This document shows positions 12,227 through 21,712 of a stretch of 52,937 nt of DNA, piece by piece. Numbering within the stretch: position 1 is the stretch's first letter; the number at the start of each line of letters is the position of its first letter. The notes below the pieces were generated by a model. The model saw only the letters and a program-made list of their open reading frames with translations. It searched no databases and was not told where the DNA came from. This DNA is from Firmicutes bacterium M10-2. Lineage in GTDB: Bacteria; Bacillota_I; Bacilli_A; Erysipelotrichales; Erysipelotrichaceae. The stretch covers positions 1 to 52,937 of the forward strand of contig KE159699.1 of assembly GCA_000403415.2 (NCBI GenBank), read 5' to 3'. The position numbers and the translations under genes are program-made.

Positions 12227-13471
12227 ATGAAAGTACTCGTTGTCGGAAAAGGTGGGCGGGAACACGCACTCGCTCTTGCGGCAAAAAGATCACCGCAATG
12301 TACGGAATTGTTTATGGCGCCGGGAAATCCCGGAATGGCCCAAATCGGAACTTGTGTGAATATTTCCGATTCAGATATTGAAGGATTAGTCGATTTCGCA
12401 AAGCAAAATAAGATTGATCTGACAATTGTCGGTCCGGAAGCGACATTAGCGAAAGGAATTGCGGACGCTTTTGAGAAAGAAGGACTGAAGTTGTTCGGAC
12501 CAAGCCAAGCAGCCACACAAGTGGAATCAAGCAAAGATTTTGCGAAACGAATCATGAAAAAGCACAATATACCGACAGCTTCTTATGAAACTTTTGATAC
12601 GTTTGACACAGCGTGGACATACGTTCAAAAACAAGGAGCCCCGATCGTGATCAAGGAAGATGGACTCAAAGCCGGTAAGGGTGTAACAGTCGCAATGAAT
12701 CTGGATGATGCCAAGGAAGCTCTGGAAATCGCATTTTCGATTCCTGAAAATAAAGTCGTGATCGAAGAGTATTTAGAAGGATTTGAATATTCGCTCATTG
12801 CTCTTGTACATAACGATCTCGTTGTTCCTTTGGAAGTGGCTCAAGATCATAAACGGGTCAATGACGGAGATCAAGGACCGAACACAGGAGGTATGGGATC
12901 GTATTCTCCGGTTAAAAAGATCACACCGCAAATCATTGACGATACGATGGAACAAATTATGAAACCGATGGCCAAAGCCTTAGTGGAAGAAGGAGTGCCA
13001 TTCACCGGCTTTTTATATGGCGGCTTAATGCTGACAAAAAACGGAATCAAGACGATCGAATTCAATGCGCGGTTTGGAGATCCGGAAGCCGAAGTCATTT
13101 TAGCAAGACTTGAAAGTGATTTTTTGGATGCGTTGCTCAAGGTTCTTGATGGGGAAAAGCCGATACTTCAATGGAATAATCAAGTCAGTCATGGTGTCGT
13201 TCTTGCAAGTACGAATTATCCTGCTTCTTCAACAAAAGATGCATTGATCGAAATCGATGACGATATGGACGCTCTTCTTTATCATATGGGCACAAAAACA
13301 AAGGATGACCAATTGCTTACGGATGGAGGCCGCGTGCTGATGGTTGTTACACTGGCCGACACGCTGGAACAAGCATATGAAAAAACCTATGAAGAAATCA
13401 AGAAAGTAAAAAGCGATGCTTTATTTTATCGCACCGATATTGGAAGAAAGGACATGAAAAACAATGGCTAA
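12227..13471 (+). CDS. purD: Phosphoribosylamine-glycine ligase (GAR synthetase)
   Basis: 414-residue ATP-grasp enzyme for the second step of de novo IMP synthesis: phosphoribosylamine plus glycine plus ATP gives GAR. The N-terminus [14 protein letters not shown] is the family start motif, and [36 protein letters not shown] and FNARFGDPE are the ATP-grasp landmarks. The ATG follows GAGAGGG. Its end overlaps fhs by 8 bp, implying translational coupling. The rest of the pur operon, apart from purF at 16.85 kb, is not in this window. Confidence 0.96.
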   Translation: MKVLVVGKGGREHALALAAKRSPQCTELFMAPGNPGMAQIGTCVNISDSDIEGLVDFAKQNKIDLTIVGPEATLAKGIADAFEKEGLKLFGPSQAATQVESSKDFAKRIMKKHNIPTASYETFDTFDTAWTYVQKQGAPIVIKEDGLKAGKGVTVAMNLDDAKEALEIAFSIPENKVVIEEYLEGFEYSLIALVHNDLVVPLEVAQDHKRVNDGDQGPNTGGMGSYSPVKKITPQIIDDTMEQIMKPMAKALVEEGVPFTGFLYGGLMLTKNGIKTIEFNARFGDPEAEVILARLESDFLDALLKVLDGEKPILQWNNQVSHGVVLASTNYPASSTKDALIEIDDDMDALLYHMGTKTKDDQLLTDGGRVLMVVTLADTLEQAYEKTYEEIKKVKSDALFYRTDIGRKDMKNNG

Positions 13472-15134
13472 AACAGATCTCGAAATCGCTCAGGAATGTA
13501 TATTGGAACCTATTCAAAATGTAGGAGAAAAAATCGGAATTCCGGCAGATGCACTTGAAATGTATGGAAAGTACAAAGCGAAACTCTCATTTGATTTTGT
13601 CAAAAGTCTTGAAAAAGAGGATGAAGGAAAATTGATTCTTGTTACGGCAATTAATCCAACCAAAGCAGGGGAAGGAAAATCGACCACAACAGTCGGACTT
13701 GGCGATGGTTTGAATCAGCTAAACAAGAAAACGATGATGGCTTTACGTGAACCGAGTTTAGGCCCGGTATTCGGATTGAAAGGTGGAGCAGCCGGAGGCG
13801 GATATGCACAAGTCGTGCCGATGGAAGATATCAATCTTCACTTTACAGGAGATATGCATGCGATTACCACATGCAACAACTTGGTGTCGGCAATTGTCGA
13901 TAACCATATTTATCAAGGCAATTCTCTTCATATCGATCCGGACAATGTGACATTTAAAAGATGTCTTGATATGAACGATCGGGAATTGCGCAAAGTCGAT
14001 ATCGGTTTGGGAGCAAAAGTGAATGGAGTTAAACGAGAAGATGGCTTCAACATCACGGTCGCAAGTGAAATCATGGCTGCCCTTTGTCTTGCCGAGGATC
14101 TCATGGATCTCAAGGAACGGTTCGCCAATATGCTGGTAGCGTATACGTTTGACGGCAAACCGGTGTATGTACGTGATCTCGGAATCGAAGGTGCAATGGC
14201 GATGGTCATGAAAGATGCGATCTTGCCAAATCTTGTACAGACACTCGAACACAATCCGGTACTGATCCACGGCGGACCGTTTGCGAACATCGCGCACGGA
14301 TGCAATTCGGTTATTGCCACAAAAACAGCGCTTCGTTTAGCGGATTATGTGGTAACGGAAGCCGGATTCGGAGCAGATCTCGGAGCCGAAAAATTTCTGG
14401 ATATCAAATGCCGTTTGGCAAACCTTCATCCGGATGCGGTTGTTATCGTGGCAACGATCCGGGCACTGAAACAGCATGGCGGTGTAGCGTATGAAGATTT
14501 GAAAGAAGAAAATGTGGATGCGATGCTCAAGGGATGCGATAACTTAGCAAAGCATATCGATACCATTGAGCAATTCGGCGTTCCGTATGTAGTGGCAATC
14601 AACGAGTTTGCGACCGATACGGAAGCAGAGGTAAAAGCGCTTAAGGATTGGTGTGAGAAAAACGGGCATCCAATGTCATTAAGTCAGGTTTGGGCAAAAG
14701 GCGGCGAAGGAGCGATTGATCTGGCACAAAAGGTCATCGATCTTTGCGAAAAGAAAAATACATATGCACCGTTATATCCTTTGGAGGACTCAATCGAGAA
14801 GAAAATCAAAACGATCGCACAGAAAGTATACGGAGCGAAAGATGTCGAGTTTACAGAAGAAGCGAAAGAACAAATCAAAGTGTTCAACGAGATGGGCTGG
14901 GATCGATTACCAATCTGTATGGCAAAAACTCAAATGTCTTTATCGGACGACGGAAAGATCATGGGGCGTCCGAAAGATTTTACAATCACAGTGCGAGAAT
15001 TGCGTCCTTCTCTTGGAGCCGGATTTATCGTGGCTTTGACCGGTAAGGTATTGACGATGCCGGGATTGCCGAAACATCCAAGTGCATTGGATATGGATAT
15101 TGACGAAAACGGAAAGATTACGGGACTCTTTTAA
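13464..15134 (+). CDS. fhs: Formate-tetrahydrofolate ligase
   Basis: 556 residues. Makes 10-formyl-THF from formate, THF and ATP, feeding one-carbon units to purine synthesis, which fits its overlap with purD. The P-loop [18 protein letters not shown], the [22 protein letters not shown] block (seen as consecutive pieces) and [12 protein letters not shown] near the C-terminus are diagnostic. Full length. A hairpin with T-run follows at 15142-15187. Confidence 0.96.
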   Translation: MAKTDLEIAQECILEPIQNVGEKIGIPADALEMYGKYKAKLSFDFVKSLEKEDEGKLILVTAINPTKAGEGKSTTTVGLGDGLNQLNKKTMMALREPSLGPVFGLKGGAAGGGYAQVVPMEDINLHFTGDMHAITTCNNLVSAIVDNHIYQGNSLHIDPDNVTFKRCLDMNDRELRKVDIGLGAKVNGVKREDGFNITVASEIMAALCLAEDLMDLKERFANMLVAYTFDGKPVYVRDLGIEGAMAMVMKDAILPNLVQTLEHNPVLIHGGPFANIAHGCNSVIATKTALRLADYVVTEAGFGADLGAEKFLDIKCRLANLHPDAVVIVATIRALKQHGGVAYEDLKEENVDAMLKGCDNLAKHIDTIEQFGVPYVVAINEFATDTEAEVKALKDWCEKNGHPMSLSQVWAKGGEGAIDLAQKVIDLCEKKNTYAPLYPLEDSIEKKIKTIAQKVYGAKDVEFTEEAKEQIKVFNEMGWDRLPICMAKTQMSLSDDGKIMGRPKDFTITVRELRPSLGAGFIVALTGKVLTMPGLPKHPSALDMDIDENGKITGLF

Positions 15135-15141
15135 CAATAAC

Positions 15142-15187
15142 GCAGGGAAAGACAAGCATAAGGCAATCGTTTTTCCTTGCTTTTTTA
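15142..15187 (+). terminator. Probable terminator of the darA-purD-fhs unit
   Basis: GCAGGGAAA pairs with TTTCCTTGC (one G.U pair) across a long loop, followed by TTTTTT. The loop of more than 20 nt makes it weaker than the others in this window. A TATAAT box directly after it (15188-15193) is a candidate -10 for the next gene. Confidence 0.55.
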
Positions 15188-15219
15188 TATAATGGAGCAA
15201 AAGGAGAGAGTTAACGTTT

Positions 15220-16386
15220 ATGAAATCGGAAAAAATAAATTGGAAACTGCTCATTGTGATTACAGCGCTTGTGATTCTCGTGCTCAATCTTTCCCATGTG
15301 GTAGATTTTATCCAAATGTGTTGGGGAGCCATCTCAAGTTTGGTTTTCGGGGCTATGCTTGCGTTTGTCATCAATTTAATCATGCGGCCTATTGAAGAAC
15401 AATTGTCTTATTCGAAGGTAAAGATCATTCAGAAGGGAAAACGAGGTATTGCCCTTTTGTTATCGCTTATGATTGTGATCGCCATTCTTGTCGGTCTTGT
15501 TTGGCTTGTTGTTCCATCTTTGATCGATGCAGGAGAAGTGCTTGCGAAAGTCATACCGAAATATTATGAACAATCGGTGGATTTTATCACAAGGGTATTT
15601 AAGAACAATCCGCAAATTGTTGCGACAATTGATTCGTTCCAAATCAATTGGAAGGAAATTACAGAAAAATTGACCGGCTTTTTGAGTTCTGGTGTTTCCG
15701 GAGTGGTTGGAAATGCAATGAATGTAGTGACTTCAGTCATCAACAGTGTTGTCAATACGATTATTATTATTATTTTTGCGATTTATGTTCTACTTGATAA
15801 ACAACGGTTTATCGATTTATATCATCGAGCATCCAATCTTTGGCTCAAGCCAAGCACGATCGAAAAGATCACGCAGGCCCTTCATATTATTTACGGTTCA
15901 TTTAGTTCGTTTATTTGCGGTCAATGTCTTGAAGCACTCATTTTAGGATCGACATGTGCTTTAGGGATGGCAATTCTCCATCTCCCTTATCCGCTAATGA
16001 TCGGAACTCTTGTCGGTGTGATCAATATTATTCCGATGATTGGTGCATATATTGGCGGAGCGATCGGAATGTTTATGGTGTTTACGGTCAGCCCATGGCT
16101 GTCTGTTGTGTTTCTGATTTATTTGTGTATCTTACAGCAATTCGAAAGTAATATCATTTATCCACGTGTGGTAGGACGTTCGGTAGGACTTCCTGGCATT
16201 TACGTCATGATTACAGTTGTGGTTGGTGGATCCCTTGCCGGTGTTGCAGGAATGTTCTTAGGGATCCCGATCATGGCAAGTGTATATAAGATTTCGCGCA
16301 TCTATTTTGTAGAAGCAGAAAAGAAGAAAGAACGAAGGGAGAAGAAAGATGTTTCAAAGACAGCCGACCAAGGCCCAGCAAACTAA
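15220..16386 (+). CDS. AI-2E family transporter
   Basis: 388-residue polytopic membrane protein of the AI-2E transporter family (PF01594; includes TqsA, YdiK, YhhQ-like exporters and Na+/H+ antiporters). Two N-terminal transmembrane helices, a soluble segment with an NPQIVATID-like stretch, then a cluster of helices with the conserved GVINIIPMIGAYIGG-type motif and a C-terminal IYPRVVGRSVGLPG motif. The basic, Lys/Glu-rich tail ends over the start of the next gene (38-bp overlap). The substrate cannot be inferred from the sequence. RBS AAGGAGAGAG precedes the ATG. Confidence 0.85.
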   Translation: MKSEKINWKLLIVITALVILVLNLSHVVDFIQMCWGAISSLVFGAMLAFVINLIMRPIEEQLSYSKVKIIQKGKRGIALLLSLMIVIAILVGLVWLVVPSLIDAGEVLAKVIPKYYEQSVDFITRVFKNNPQIVATIDSFQINWKEITEKLTGFLSSGVSGVVGNAMNVVTSVINSVVNTIIIIIFAIYVLLDKQRFIDLYHRASNLWLKPSTIEKITQALHIIYGSFSSFICGQCLEALILGSTCALGMAILHLPYPLMIGTLVGVINIIPMIGAYIGGAIGMFMVFTVSPWLSVVFLIYLCILQQFESNIIYPRVVGRSVGLPGIYVMITVVVGGSLAGVAGMFLGIPIMASVYKISRIYFVEAEKKKERREKKDVSKTADQGPAN

Positions 16387-16810
16387 AGATATTTTGGAGC
16401 GAGGCACAATTTTGCATATGGGATTGATGGATGAGGATGGCTTTTTCATCCAGCCGGTATCATACGGCTATTCTTTCAGTGAGGAAAGAATTGTCCTGTA
16501 CTTTTGCGGAGAAAAAAAAGGACGCAAATTCCAAGTGTATCAGCAGGAACCGAACGTTTCTGTGCTGATTGACCATTTGTCGGGATATCGTATTGATAAA
16601 GATCATTATGTACCGTGTTTCGAAAGCTTGCGTGCAAACGGAGTCGTTCGAGAAGTGAACGGAAAAGAAAAAGAGAAAGCTCTGTTTTCTTTGTTGGAAC
16701 ATTGCGGCTTTGATCAGCAGCTGATTTCTTTCGATAATATCCTGCTTGATCAAAAACTCGGTTTTTATTCAATTGATTTAAAAGACGTGATCACAAAAAA
16801 GAATATGTGA
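16349..16810 (+). CDS. Flavin-binding pyridoxamine 5'-phosphate oxidase-like protein
   Basis: 153 residues with the split-barrel FMN-binding fold of the NimA/Pyridox_ox_2 group (PF12900). The pattern GTILHMGLMDEDGFFIQPVSYGY, here seen in parts, followed by LYFCGEKKGRKFQ and NVSVLID, matches the family. Members bind FMN or F420-like cofactors and include nitroimidazole reductases; the function of this one is not established. Overlaps the transporter gene upstream and is 39 bp before purF. A second family member lies at 43079-43534. Confidence 0.8.
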   Translation: MFQRQPTKAQQTKDILERGTILHMGLMDEDGFFIQPVSYGYSFSEERIVLYFCGEKKGRKFQVYQQEPNVSVLIDHLSGYRIDKDHYVPCFESLRANGVVREVNGKEKEKALFSLLEHCGFDQQLISFDNILLDQKLGFYSIDLKDVITKKNM

Positions 16811-16849
16811 TGTATAATAAAGAAAGCGAAAATAAAGGAGAATTGAGGA

Positions 16850-18223
16850 ATGTTTGACGAGATCCATGAAGAATGCGGTGTGTTTGGAGCCTACAACATT
16901 AAAGACGCTTCATCCATTACTTACTATGGACTGCATACACTGCAACATCGAGGACAGGAAGCGAGCGGGATCGCAGTAAGTGATCATGGACATATCCATG
17001 TCAAGAAAGGCAAAGGCTTGACGATTGATGTGTTCACAAAAGAAAAGCTTGAACAAATGAAAGGAAATATGGCAATCGGGCACGTGCGATACAGCACGGC
17101 AGGCGGACAGGAAAATGCCAATATCCAGCCAATTGTTGCACGCGGAAGCAAAAGGGAGATTGCGATTGTTCACAACGGACAAATCGTCAATGAGAAAGAG
17201 CTGCGTGTCGAACTGGAAGAGGCAGGATGTATTTTTCAAGGCACGAGCGATAGCGAGATCGTGCTGCATATGATTCAAAAAGAAGAAGGATCTCTTTGTG
17301 AAAAGGTAATGTCGACCGCGAAAAAACTCGTTGGCGCTTTTTCGATTCTTGTCATGAGTGAAAACGAAATGTACGCGATACGAGATCAAAAAGGGCTGCG
17401 TCCGCTTTCTTATACAAAAATGCAGGATGGATACGTGATTGGTTCGGAAACTTGCGCATTCGAAGTGCTGGGTTTGTATTCGCATACAGATGTGCTTCCG
17501 GGACAAATTATTCAGTTTAAAGACGGAATTGTCCGGAAGATGATCTATGACGAACAAGCAAGCAACCATATGTGCGCGATGGAATATATTTATTTCGCAC
17601 GTCCGGATAGCGTAATTGAAAATATCAATGTCCATAACTTTCGCAAAGAAACGGGTCGCCTGCTTGCGCAAAACGACGATGTAAAAGCGGATATCGTGAT
17701 CGGAGTACCGGATTCTTCTTTATCGGCAGCAATCGGATATGCGGAACAGAGCGAAATTCCGTTTGAAACAGGATTGGTCAAGAATCGCTTTGTCGGAAGG
17801 ACTTTTATTCAGCCAACACAAAGTCAAAGAGATCGCGGCGTGCGGATGAAGCTTTCCGCAATTCCTCATGTGGTTTCGGGAAAATCGGTCGTTATGATCG
17901 ACGATTCAATCGTTCGCGGAACAACTTCGCGACGAATCGTTCGCTTGCTGAAGGAAGCCGGAGCAAGTGAAGTGCATGTACGGATCGCGTCACCAATCAT
18001 TACGAGTCCTTGTTTTTACGGTGTGGATACCAGCACGAAAGAAGAATTGATCGGAGCTCGTATGAGCAAAGAAGAAATTTGCCGGTATATAGAAGCGGAT
18101 TCGCTGGAATTTATGAATATTGCCCAGCTTTCAAAAGCGGCGAATGAACAAGGATTATGCACAGCTTGTTTTGACGGCAATTACTGCACTGATCTGTTTT
18201 CCTATGCGAAAGTGCTCGAGTGA
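16850..18223 (+). CDS. purF: Amidophosphoribosyltransferase
   Basis: 457-residue first committed enzyme of purine synthesis: PRPP plus glutamine gives phosphoribosylamine. An eight-residue propeptide precedes the Ntn nucleophile Cys9 (EECGVFGAYN). The PRPP loop is VVMIDDSIVRGTTS. Cysteines at CAMEYIYFARPDS, SPCFYG and LCTAC correspond to the four [4Fe-4S] ligands of the Bacillus-type enzyme, so this is the oxygen-labile Fe-S class. RBS AAGGAG. It is separated from purD by genes not involved in purine synthesis, and no PurR-box pair was convincing. Confidence 0.96.
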   Translation: MFDEIHEECGVFGAYNIKDASSITYYGLHTLQHRGQEASGIAVSDHGHIHVKKGKGLTIDVFTKEKLEQMKGNMAIGHVRYSTAGGQENANIQPIVARGSKREIAIVHNGQIVNEKELRVELEEAGCIFQGTSDSEIVLHMIQKEEGSLCEKVMSTAKKLVGAFSILVMSENEMYAIRDQKGLRPLSYTKMQDGYVIGSETCAFEVLGLYSHTDVLPGQIIQFKDGIVRKMIYDEQASNHMCAMEYIYFARPDSVIENINVHNFRKETGRLLAQNDDVKADIVIGVPDSSLSAAIGYAEQSEIPFETGLVKNRFVGRTFIQPTQSQRDRGVRMKLSAIPHVVSGKSVVMIDDSIVRGTTSRRIVRLLKEAGASEVHVRIASPIITSPCFYGVDTSTKEELIGARMSKEEICRYIEADSLEFMNIAQLSKAANEQGLCTACFDGNYCTDLFSYAKVLE

Positions 18224-18308
18224 TGGTGAGCAAATGAATGGTATCTGTATTCGTTTAAGTATAGGATGAAATTATAAACAAAAGAAATAAACATGGAGGT
18301 ACATGAGT

Positions 18309-18635
18309 ATGGTTAAATATGTAGAAAGTGTTGAAGAATTCAAAAAATACGCTTCCGAAAAAAAAGTTGTGATGGACTTTTTTGCGGAATGGTGTGGACC
18401 TTGCAAGATGCTGACTCCTGTATTGGAAGAAGTTTCGAAAAAAATGGAAGATGTATTGTTTGTTAAATGTGATATCGACCGTTTCCCGGATATTGCCTCG
18501 GCTTTCAAAGTCATGAGCGTTCCGACTTTGATTTACTTCCAAGACGGACAAGCAATCACAGGTATGTCAGGATATCTTCCTGAACCTCAACTTGTAAAAT
18601 GGGTCAATGATGCACAACAAAAAGCAGCGCAATAA
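18309..18635 (+). CDS. trxA: Thioredoxin
   Basis: 108-residue thioredoxin with the WCGPC redox centre (28-32), the cis-Pro loop VPTLIYF and a Gly-rich GMSGYLPEPQL segment. Two ATGs compete: 18303 lies only 3 bp after the GGAGG, while 18309 lies 9 bp after it and gives the usual family start, so I prefer 18309. The TAA stop sits inside the loop of the terminator hairpin. Probably reduced by the TrxB encoded at 8.8 kb. Confidence 0.93.
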   Translation: MVKYVESVEEFKKYASEKKVVMDFFAEWCGPCKMLTPVLEEVSKKMEDVLFVKCDIDRFPDIASAFKVMSVPTLIYFQDGQAITGMSGYLPEPQLVKWVNDAQQKAAQ

Positions 18636-18648
18636 TCGCTGCTTTTTT
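18619..18648 (+). terminator. trxA terminator
   Basis: AAAAAGCAGCG and CGCTGCTTTTTT form an 11-bp stem around an 8-nt loop that contains the trxA stop codon. The A-run on the left lets it also serve the convergent M32 gene. Confidence 0.9.
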
Positions 18649-18727
18649 AGTCCATCTTTCTTCAATACCAACCCGCGTTTCCCGATAGAATAAGGAAGTG
18701 GATTGATGTATTCGAGGCAATATTGGT

Positions 18728-20227
18728 CTATTTGAAATAGAGCTTTGAATATTTGTCTTTTAAATAGTTGACGTAATAATGTGGATCGAATGGTTCTCCG
18801 GTAACTTTTTCGACAATTTGAGCCATAGTCAGCGATCCGGCATAATGGTGGACATTTTCTTTGAGCCAATTGGTAATCACTTCCATATGTCCTGTTTTTA
18901 GTGCTTCTTCAACATCAATATCCTGAGCCATTTTGTGATAGAGCTGGGCGGCATAAGCGCTTCCTAGAGCGTATGTTGGAAAGTAGCCAAGATATCCGTC
19001 AGACCAGTGTACATCCTGCAAGACCCCTTCGGAATATGTCTGCGGGCGAACGCCTAAATATTGTTCGTATTTATCGGCCCAAAGGTCCGGCAGACGATCG
19101 TAGTCCATCGTTTTATCGGCCATAGCTTTTTCGAGTTCATAGCGAATAAGAATGTGCAATGGATAGGTGAGCTCATCGGCTTCGGTGCGGATCAGTGACG
19201 GTTTCGCAACATTGATCATGTCAACAAGCTGTTTGATCGATACATTTTTGAATTCCGGAAACTGTTCGATCAGTTTAGGATAATTGGCTTGCCAGAAGGC
19301 GTAAGAACGTCCGATATGGTTTTCCAAAAAGCGGGACTGTGATTCATGGGCAGCTGAACCTACGTTGTCGTTTAGTTTTGTTCCTTCGAATTGTTCATCC
19401 ATTTGCAGGCCATATAGGGCATGTCCGTATTCGTGTACAGTAGACAAAATAGCACTTAAAAAGCGGTTCGGATAGTAGTGGGTGGTGATGCGCATATCGT
19501 TATGCGAAAGGAAATTGGTGAATGGATGTTCCGTTGTTCCCAGAGATACGCGAGTCGGATCGACTTGTAGATAGTCCATGATTGTTTTCATAAACTGCTC
19601 TTGGCGTTCCACAGAAAATTCTTTATCCATCATGGAGTCATCAATCGTTCTCCCTTCCGCTTGGATTTTTGCGATAAAAGGAACGAGCTCTTCTTTGATT
19701 ATTGCGAAAAAGGCATCGTATTTTTCCTGATTCATTTCCGGTTCATAGGCATCAAGAAATACATCGTACAAATTGTTTCCGTTGTATTTCGGGGAATATT
19801 TCATGTATTCGATTGATTTATTCATAAGATCAATCAAGTGCGGCTTGAACAACTCATAGTCATTTTTTTCTTTTGCTTCATGCCAATACATCCCGGCGTC
19901 GTTGCGGGCTTTGACAAATGCCTGATAGGTAGAGGATGGCACGTTTTTCGTGTGTTCAAGATCTTCAAGACGCATTTCCACTTCCTTTTTTTCCAGAGAT
20001 CCTTCAGGAAGCGTTTTATTGTAAGCTTCGATCTTTTCAATCATTTTAGGATCGTTTTCGATTTCAAAGAGCTCCTGAGCCAAAATGGACATCATTTCAT
20101 TGGAGTATGGAAGTCCTGCGCTTGGCGCTACCGTCCATTGATCGGTATACATTGTAGCTTGGGCAAGTTGATAGGCCGCGATCTTTTTTAAATAGTTTTC
20201 ATAAAACGGTTCAAATTTTAAACTCAT
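18728..20227 (-). CDS. Carboxypeptidase Taq family metallopeptidase (M32)
   Basis: 499 residues, the usual M32 length. The zinc-binding HEYGH (265-269) sits in STVHEYGHALYG, with a downstream AHESQSRFLEN segment carrying the third ligand Glu and the YPLHILIRYELEKAM block typical of the family. It removes C-terminal residues from peptides in the cytoplasm; there is no signal peptide. RBS GGAGGT lies 9 bp before the ATG. Convergent with trxA; the next transcription unit upstream (the CHAP lysin) ends in the terminator now split by a 191-bp mobile element. Confidence 0.93.
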   Translation of the reverse strand: MSLKFEPFYENYLKKIAAYQLAQATMYTDQWTVAPSAGLPYSNEMMSILAQELFEIENDPKMIEKIEAYNKTLPEGSLEKKEVEMRLEDLEHTKNVPSSTYQAFVKARNDAGMYWHEAKEKNDYELFKPHLIDLMNKSIEYMKYSPKYNGNNLYDVFLDAYEPEMNQEKYDAFFAIIKEELVPFIAKIQAEGRTIDDSMMDKEFSVERQEQFMKTIMDYLQVDPTRVSLGTTEHPFTNFLSHNDMRITTHYYPNRFLSAILSTVHEYGHALYGLQMDEQFEGTKLNDNVGSAAHESQSRFLENHIGRSYAFWQANYPKLIEQFPEFKNVSIKQLVDMINVAKPSLIRTEADELTYPLHILIRYELEKAMADKTMDYDRLPDLWADKYEQYLGVRPQTYSEGVLQDVHWSDGYLGYFPTYALGSAYAAQLYHKMAQDIDVEEALKTGHMEVITNWLKENVHHYAGSLTMAQIVEKVTGEPFDPHYYVNYLKDKYSKLYFK

Positions 20228-20275
20228 TTCTCATAACCTCCGTGCATATATTTTAACAGACTTTTTCAAAGAAAA

Positions 20276-20303
20276 AAGCATCATCACAGATCTGATGATG
20301 CGA
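20276..20303 (-). terminator. CHAP-lysin terminator hairpin, distal copy with U-tract
   Basis: 28-bp direct repeat containing the stem GCATCATCA / TGATGATGC. On the minus strand it is followed by TTTTTT (20272-20277), so this is the copy that keeps the original U-tract. The identical 28 bp recur at 20495-20522 on the other side of the 191-bp element. Confidence 0.88.
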
Positions 20304-20494
20304 CAGAGTGTTGACAAACTACCTATTTTGAAAAAATTAAATTTCAATAAAATAAAAGTGGGTAAAAAGGTCTAAAAAAAGAGTAATATTAGGTACTTAA
20401 ATACCTCAAATTGCTCTTTTTTTATTCATTTGTGGGAGAAAAATAAAAAGCTGTGACAAAGCCGATTTGAAAAATCGACTTTGTCAACAGCCTG
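20304..20494. mobile_element. 191-bp non-autonomous IS1182-type element (MITE), copy 1
   Basis: Non-coding, A+T-rich element ending in CAGAGTGTTGACAAA and TTTGTCAACAGCCTG. These match the IS1182 terminal repeat of this window at 14 and 14 of 15 positions. Internal hairpin 20374-20423 (AAAAAAAGAG / CTCTTTTTTT with an inner AGGTA / TACCT) is a bidirectional terminator. The right-end hairpin 20450-20491 uses the terminal repeat as one arm and is followed, on the minus strand, by TTTTTATTTTT. Lysin transcripts enter from this right end. The three copies in the window are identical by base-by-base reading. Confidence 0.92.
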
Positions 20495-20522
20495 AAGCAT
20501 CATCACAGATCTGATGATGCGA
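20495..20522 (-). terminator. CHAP-lysin terminator hairpin, gene-proximal copy
   Basis: Second copy of the 28-bp hairpin repeat, 4 bp beyond the lysin stop codon. It lost its U-tract to the insertion, but the element's right-end hairpin with its own T-rich tract follows immediately in the direction of transcription. Confidence 0.85.
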
Positions 20523-20526
20523 GTGG

Positions 20527-21204
20527 TTAGATGGCATAACCCCACATTGTGCCATCTTGAGCGCGGACTGCGACTGAACGTCTTGCTCCGCTGTACGAGA
20601 TGTACGAAATCCAGAGGTATCCGTCACGTTCGTAAACTTTATCGTAATTTACGGTTTCACCGGAATTGTATTGCTGTCCTGTCAAAGATCCTGCCAATCC
20701 GACTTCGCCGTTGCGGATGTTTACATTATCGACCGTGAATTTGAATGTTCCTGAATTTGGAATCGGATAATTTCCTTCGGTAGAGGTTCCTGAGCCAAAG
20801 CTTTTCGGACGGAAGGCGGTTGCATAGGTTGCGGAGTATGGTAAGGAAACTAAGTTAAAGGCTCCGTTTGCACCACCTTGGTTCTGTCCAAGGAACATTC
20901 CGTTCGATCCGTCAATGTCATGATCGAAGATCGCAACATGGCTGGATGGCGTAACTCCGGATTCCATAAATACGGCTACGTCACCAGGCTGCATGACAGA
21001 TACTTCATTGAAGCTGTTAAGGATTCCGTTGCTGTGACGGTTTACCCATAAGTCTTTTACATAACCTGTAGTTGTACAATTAATGACAGGATATCCGAGT
21101 TTTTGACAATATACGGCAAATCCGTCCCAGCACTGCGGGCCATAGGCTCCATCCACATCATAGGCTTTTCCTAATACTTCGTTTTTAAATTGTTGATAGT
21201 TCAT
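20527..21204 (-). CDS. CHAP-domain endolysin with SH3-type wall-binding domain
   Basis: 225 residues. The N-terminal CHAP domain (about 1-130) has the catalytic Cys in GAYGPQCWDGFAVYCQK and the His in SSHVAIFDHD, as in phage amidase/endopeptidase lysins. The C-terminal part (about 155-225) is an SH3_5-like wall-binding domain with the WISYISYSGARRSVAVRAQD-type end. There is no signal peptide, as expected for a phage endolysin that needs a holin; none is encoded beside it. RBS GAGGGAGA. It lies 84 bp after a small sigma-like regulator gene on the same strand, an arrangement mirrored at 25.2-26.9 kb. Confidence 0.88.
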   Translation of the reverse strand: MNYQQFKNEVLGKAYDVDGAYGPQCWDGFAVYCQKLGYPVINCTTTGYVKDLWVNRHSNGILNSFNEVSVMQPGDVAVFMESGVTPSSHVAIFDHDIDGSNGMFLGQNQGGANGAFNLVSLPYSATYATAFRPKSFGSGTSTEGNYPIPNSGTFKFTVDNVNIRNGEVGLAGSLTGQQYNSGETVNYDKVYERDGYLWISYISYSGARRSVAVRAQDGTMWGYAI

Positions 21205-21288
21205 TTTTTTCTCCCTCTCGCTTTTTCAGCGTTACTTTTGAGTAGATCATTACCGGTTTTTTCTCTACACTTAAAGTATATGGGAGGG

Positions 21289-21618
21289 CTAGTGATAAAT
21301 TGTGCTTTTCTCGTATTTGTATATTCTCGATAATAAATTGTAATATTTATGGCAGATCGTGCTGTGACTGGCATAGTTGAGCTGAATAGCTGTAAAATCA
21401 AGCGATTTATGATCAAAACATCGATATTGAATAAGTTCGGCTTCCGGCTGATTCATGATGTCCAGCCAAGACTCTACTTTTTCGATAATATGTTGATGAT
21501 AGTAATATTCGGTTTTCAAATGCGGACAGATATTGGAATACTTAAAACGATTCATTACGATAAGAGATCGAGGATAACTTTTAAGCATTGATTCAATTTC
21601 AATAAATTCAGATTTCAT
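21289..21618 (-). CDS. Small phage-type sigma-region-4-like regulator (paralogue 1)
   Basis: 109 residues, no confident named family; it looks like the ArpU/RinA/DUF1492 class of phage late-gene regulators. A helical N-terminal part is followed by a helix-turn-helix stretch, RCFDHKSLDFTAIQLNY, that aligns with RCFHHKTFDHIAATLGY of the 26.6-kb paralogue; both then run into a basic Tyr-rich helix. The -35/-10 boxes at 21642-21670 lie just upstream. Its position before the CHAP lysin suggests it controls lysis-gene expression (inference). Confidence 0.6.
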   Translation of the reverse strand: MKSEFIEIESMLKSYPRSLIVMNRFKYSNICPHLKTEYYYHQHIIEKVESWLDIMNQPEAELIQYRCFDHKSLDFTAIQLNYASHSTICHKYYNLLSRIYKYEKSTIYH

Positions 21619-21641
21619 TTTATTTTCATCTCGCAGAAGAC

Positions 21642-21670
21642 ACTATAAAGAATCGTGTAACTGTATTCAA
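21642..21670 (-). promoter_or_regulatory. Promoter of the lysin-associated regulator
   Basis: On the minus strand TTGAAT, 17 bp, TATAGT, placed 24 bp before the regulator ATG. It falls just after the LytTR gene's stop codon, so the regulator-lysin pair can be transcribed independently of the LytTR gene. Confidence 0.6.
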
Positions 21671-21712
21671 TGGTTTTGGAACAAGTGGTACGAATACGGA
21701 ATATCTTGCGAT

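Noticed and set aside
20276-20522. Two 28-bp repeats around a unique 191-bp segment, first taken for a minimal CRISPR or recombination site
   Set aside because: The repeats are a terminator hairpin, the centre has IS1182-like terminal repeats, and the same centre recurs at two other loci with different flanks. That is transposition with target duplication.
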